A stretch of DNA of 64,000 nucleotides, from the NCBI GenBank assembly GCA_938015445.1, contig CALLPE010000007.1, positions 87,871 to 151,870 on the forward strand, given 5' to 3'. Source of the stretch: an uncultured Pirellulales bacterium (GTDB lineage: Bacteria > Planctomycetota > Planctomycetia > Pirellulales > Thermoguttaceae). Of this stretch, positions 63,795 to 64,000 are shown in pieces (position 1 is the first letter of the stretch; every line of letters begins with the position of its first letter). Position numbers and translations under genes: made by a program. Under the pieces are notes generated by a model. The model was not told the DNA's origin. It worked only from the letters and a program-made list of their open reading frames with translations, and searched no databases.

Positions 63795-64000
63795 TTAGCG
63801 ATTCGGCTTGGCAGTCTTGCTGAACGGGTCCCACGTCCAGTCGCGATTAGCGGGGGTCGGCTTGGCAGTCTTGCTGAACGGGTCCCACGTCCAGTCGCGA
63901 TTAGCGGGGGTCGGCTTGGCAGTCTTGCTCAACGGGTCCCATGTCCAGTCGCGGTTACCGGGGGTCGGCTTGGCAGTCTTGCTCAACGGGTCCCATGTCC
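63795..64000 (-). CDS. C-terminus of a protein built of 18-residue tandem repeats
   Basis: The minus-strand frame enters at the window edge and stops with TAA at 63795-63797; the start is outside. Three and a half 54-bp units are seen, each coding for SKTAKPTP(A/G)NRDWTWDP plus F or L, ending SKTAKPNR. The DNA units are over 95 % identical, which points to recent amplification or gene conversion. The unit is rich in Lys, Pro and Trp-Asp; with its DWTWDP it resembles neither WD40 nor HEAT repeats. A secreted or surface fibre-like tail is possible but nothing shows a signal here. I do not recognise the family. Confidence 0.75.
   Translation of the reverse strand, partial: TWDPLSKTAKPTPGNRDWTWDPLSKTAKPTPANRDWTWDPFSKTAKPTPANRDWTWDPFSKTAKPNR

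Overview
The window is high-GC (about 60 %) bacterial chromosome, most likely from a planctomycete of the Pirellulales type. The evidence is the gene mix: an H-X9-DG (DUF1559) prepilin-like protein, TAT-exported Gfo/Idh/MocA oxidoreductases, ThuA-like proteins, a secreted squalene-cyclase-repeat protein, very large secreted glycosidase-like proteins, an F5/8-C plus propeller protein, a DUF6485 cysteine-rich protein and a NagB-like isomerase. Genes are loosely packed, operons are short, and many gaps of 300-700 bp hold short degenerate tandem repeats. I see no rRNA, tRNA, CRISPR array, transposase or phage gene.

Layout. 1-3.5 kb (minus): truncated ECF-type sigma factor, rlmN, a prepilin-peptidase homologue that has lost recognisable catalytic aspartates, and an exported RraA-like protein. 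3.9-5.1 kb (plus): a small CxxC protein, possibly on a leaderless mRNA, and a THEP1-type NTPase. 5.5-14.7 kb (minus): DUF6485, a zinc-ribbon membrane protein, DUF1559, a prenyltransferase-repeat protein, ugd and carB. 15-25 kb (plus): a 1337-residue GH2-like protein, a Gln/Lys-rich HEAT-like protein, a possibly truncated F5/8-C/propeller protein, a NagB-like protein and mutL with an endonuclease motif. 25-29.6 kb (minus): an OPT peptide transporter translationally coupled to an S46 dipeptidyl-peptidase. 29.9-38.7 kb (plus): an RND efflux adaptor and pump, a GH42-like protein and an oxidoreductase. 38.8-42.7 kb (minus): TAT oxidoreductase, sulfotransferase and purD. 43-52 kb: a secreted GspG-tail protein, ThuA, a TAT metallophosphoesterase, a DUF5060 glycosidase, an isochorismatase-like hydrolase, a YhaM-like nuclease and rnc, ending in a strong bidirectional terminator that faces a 27-residue Lys/Ala peptide gene. 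53-58 kb (minus): ThuA, a sugar isomerase and two secreted beta-propeller-like proteins. 58.3-61.7 kb (plus): dxr overlapping rseP (TTG start). 61.9-64 kb (minus): a third oxidoreductase, and the C-terminus of a protein made of 18-residue repeats that runs off the window.

How the genes fit together. Housekeeping functions (23S rRNA methylation, pyrimidine and purine synthesis, isoprenoids, mismatch repair, RNase III) are interleaved with a diffuse outfit for complex-sugar use: several exported glycosidase-like proteins, three Gfo/Idh/MocA enzymes, two ThuA proteins and a xylose-isomerase-like enzyme. The S46-OPT pair looks like a peptide scavenging unit: cleave to dipeptides outside the inner membrane, then import.

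The most unusual features are non-coding. Contiguous short tandem arrays with unit lengths 8, 16, 17, 18, 19, 24, 30, 34 and 36 bp sit in upstream or intergenic DNA. One is an 18-bp array of about 12 units. Another is a 17-bp array in which each unit carries a TATAAT-like box. There is also a family of imperfect palindromes and a local excess of CAATTG.
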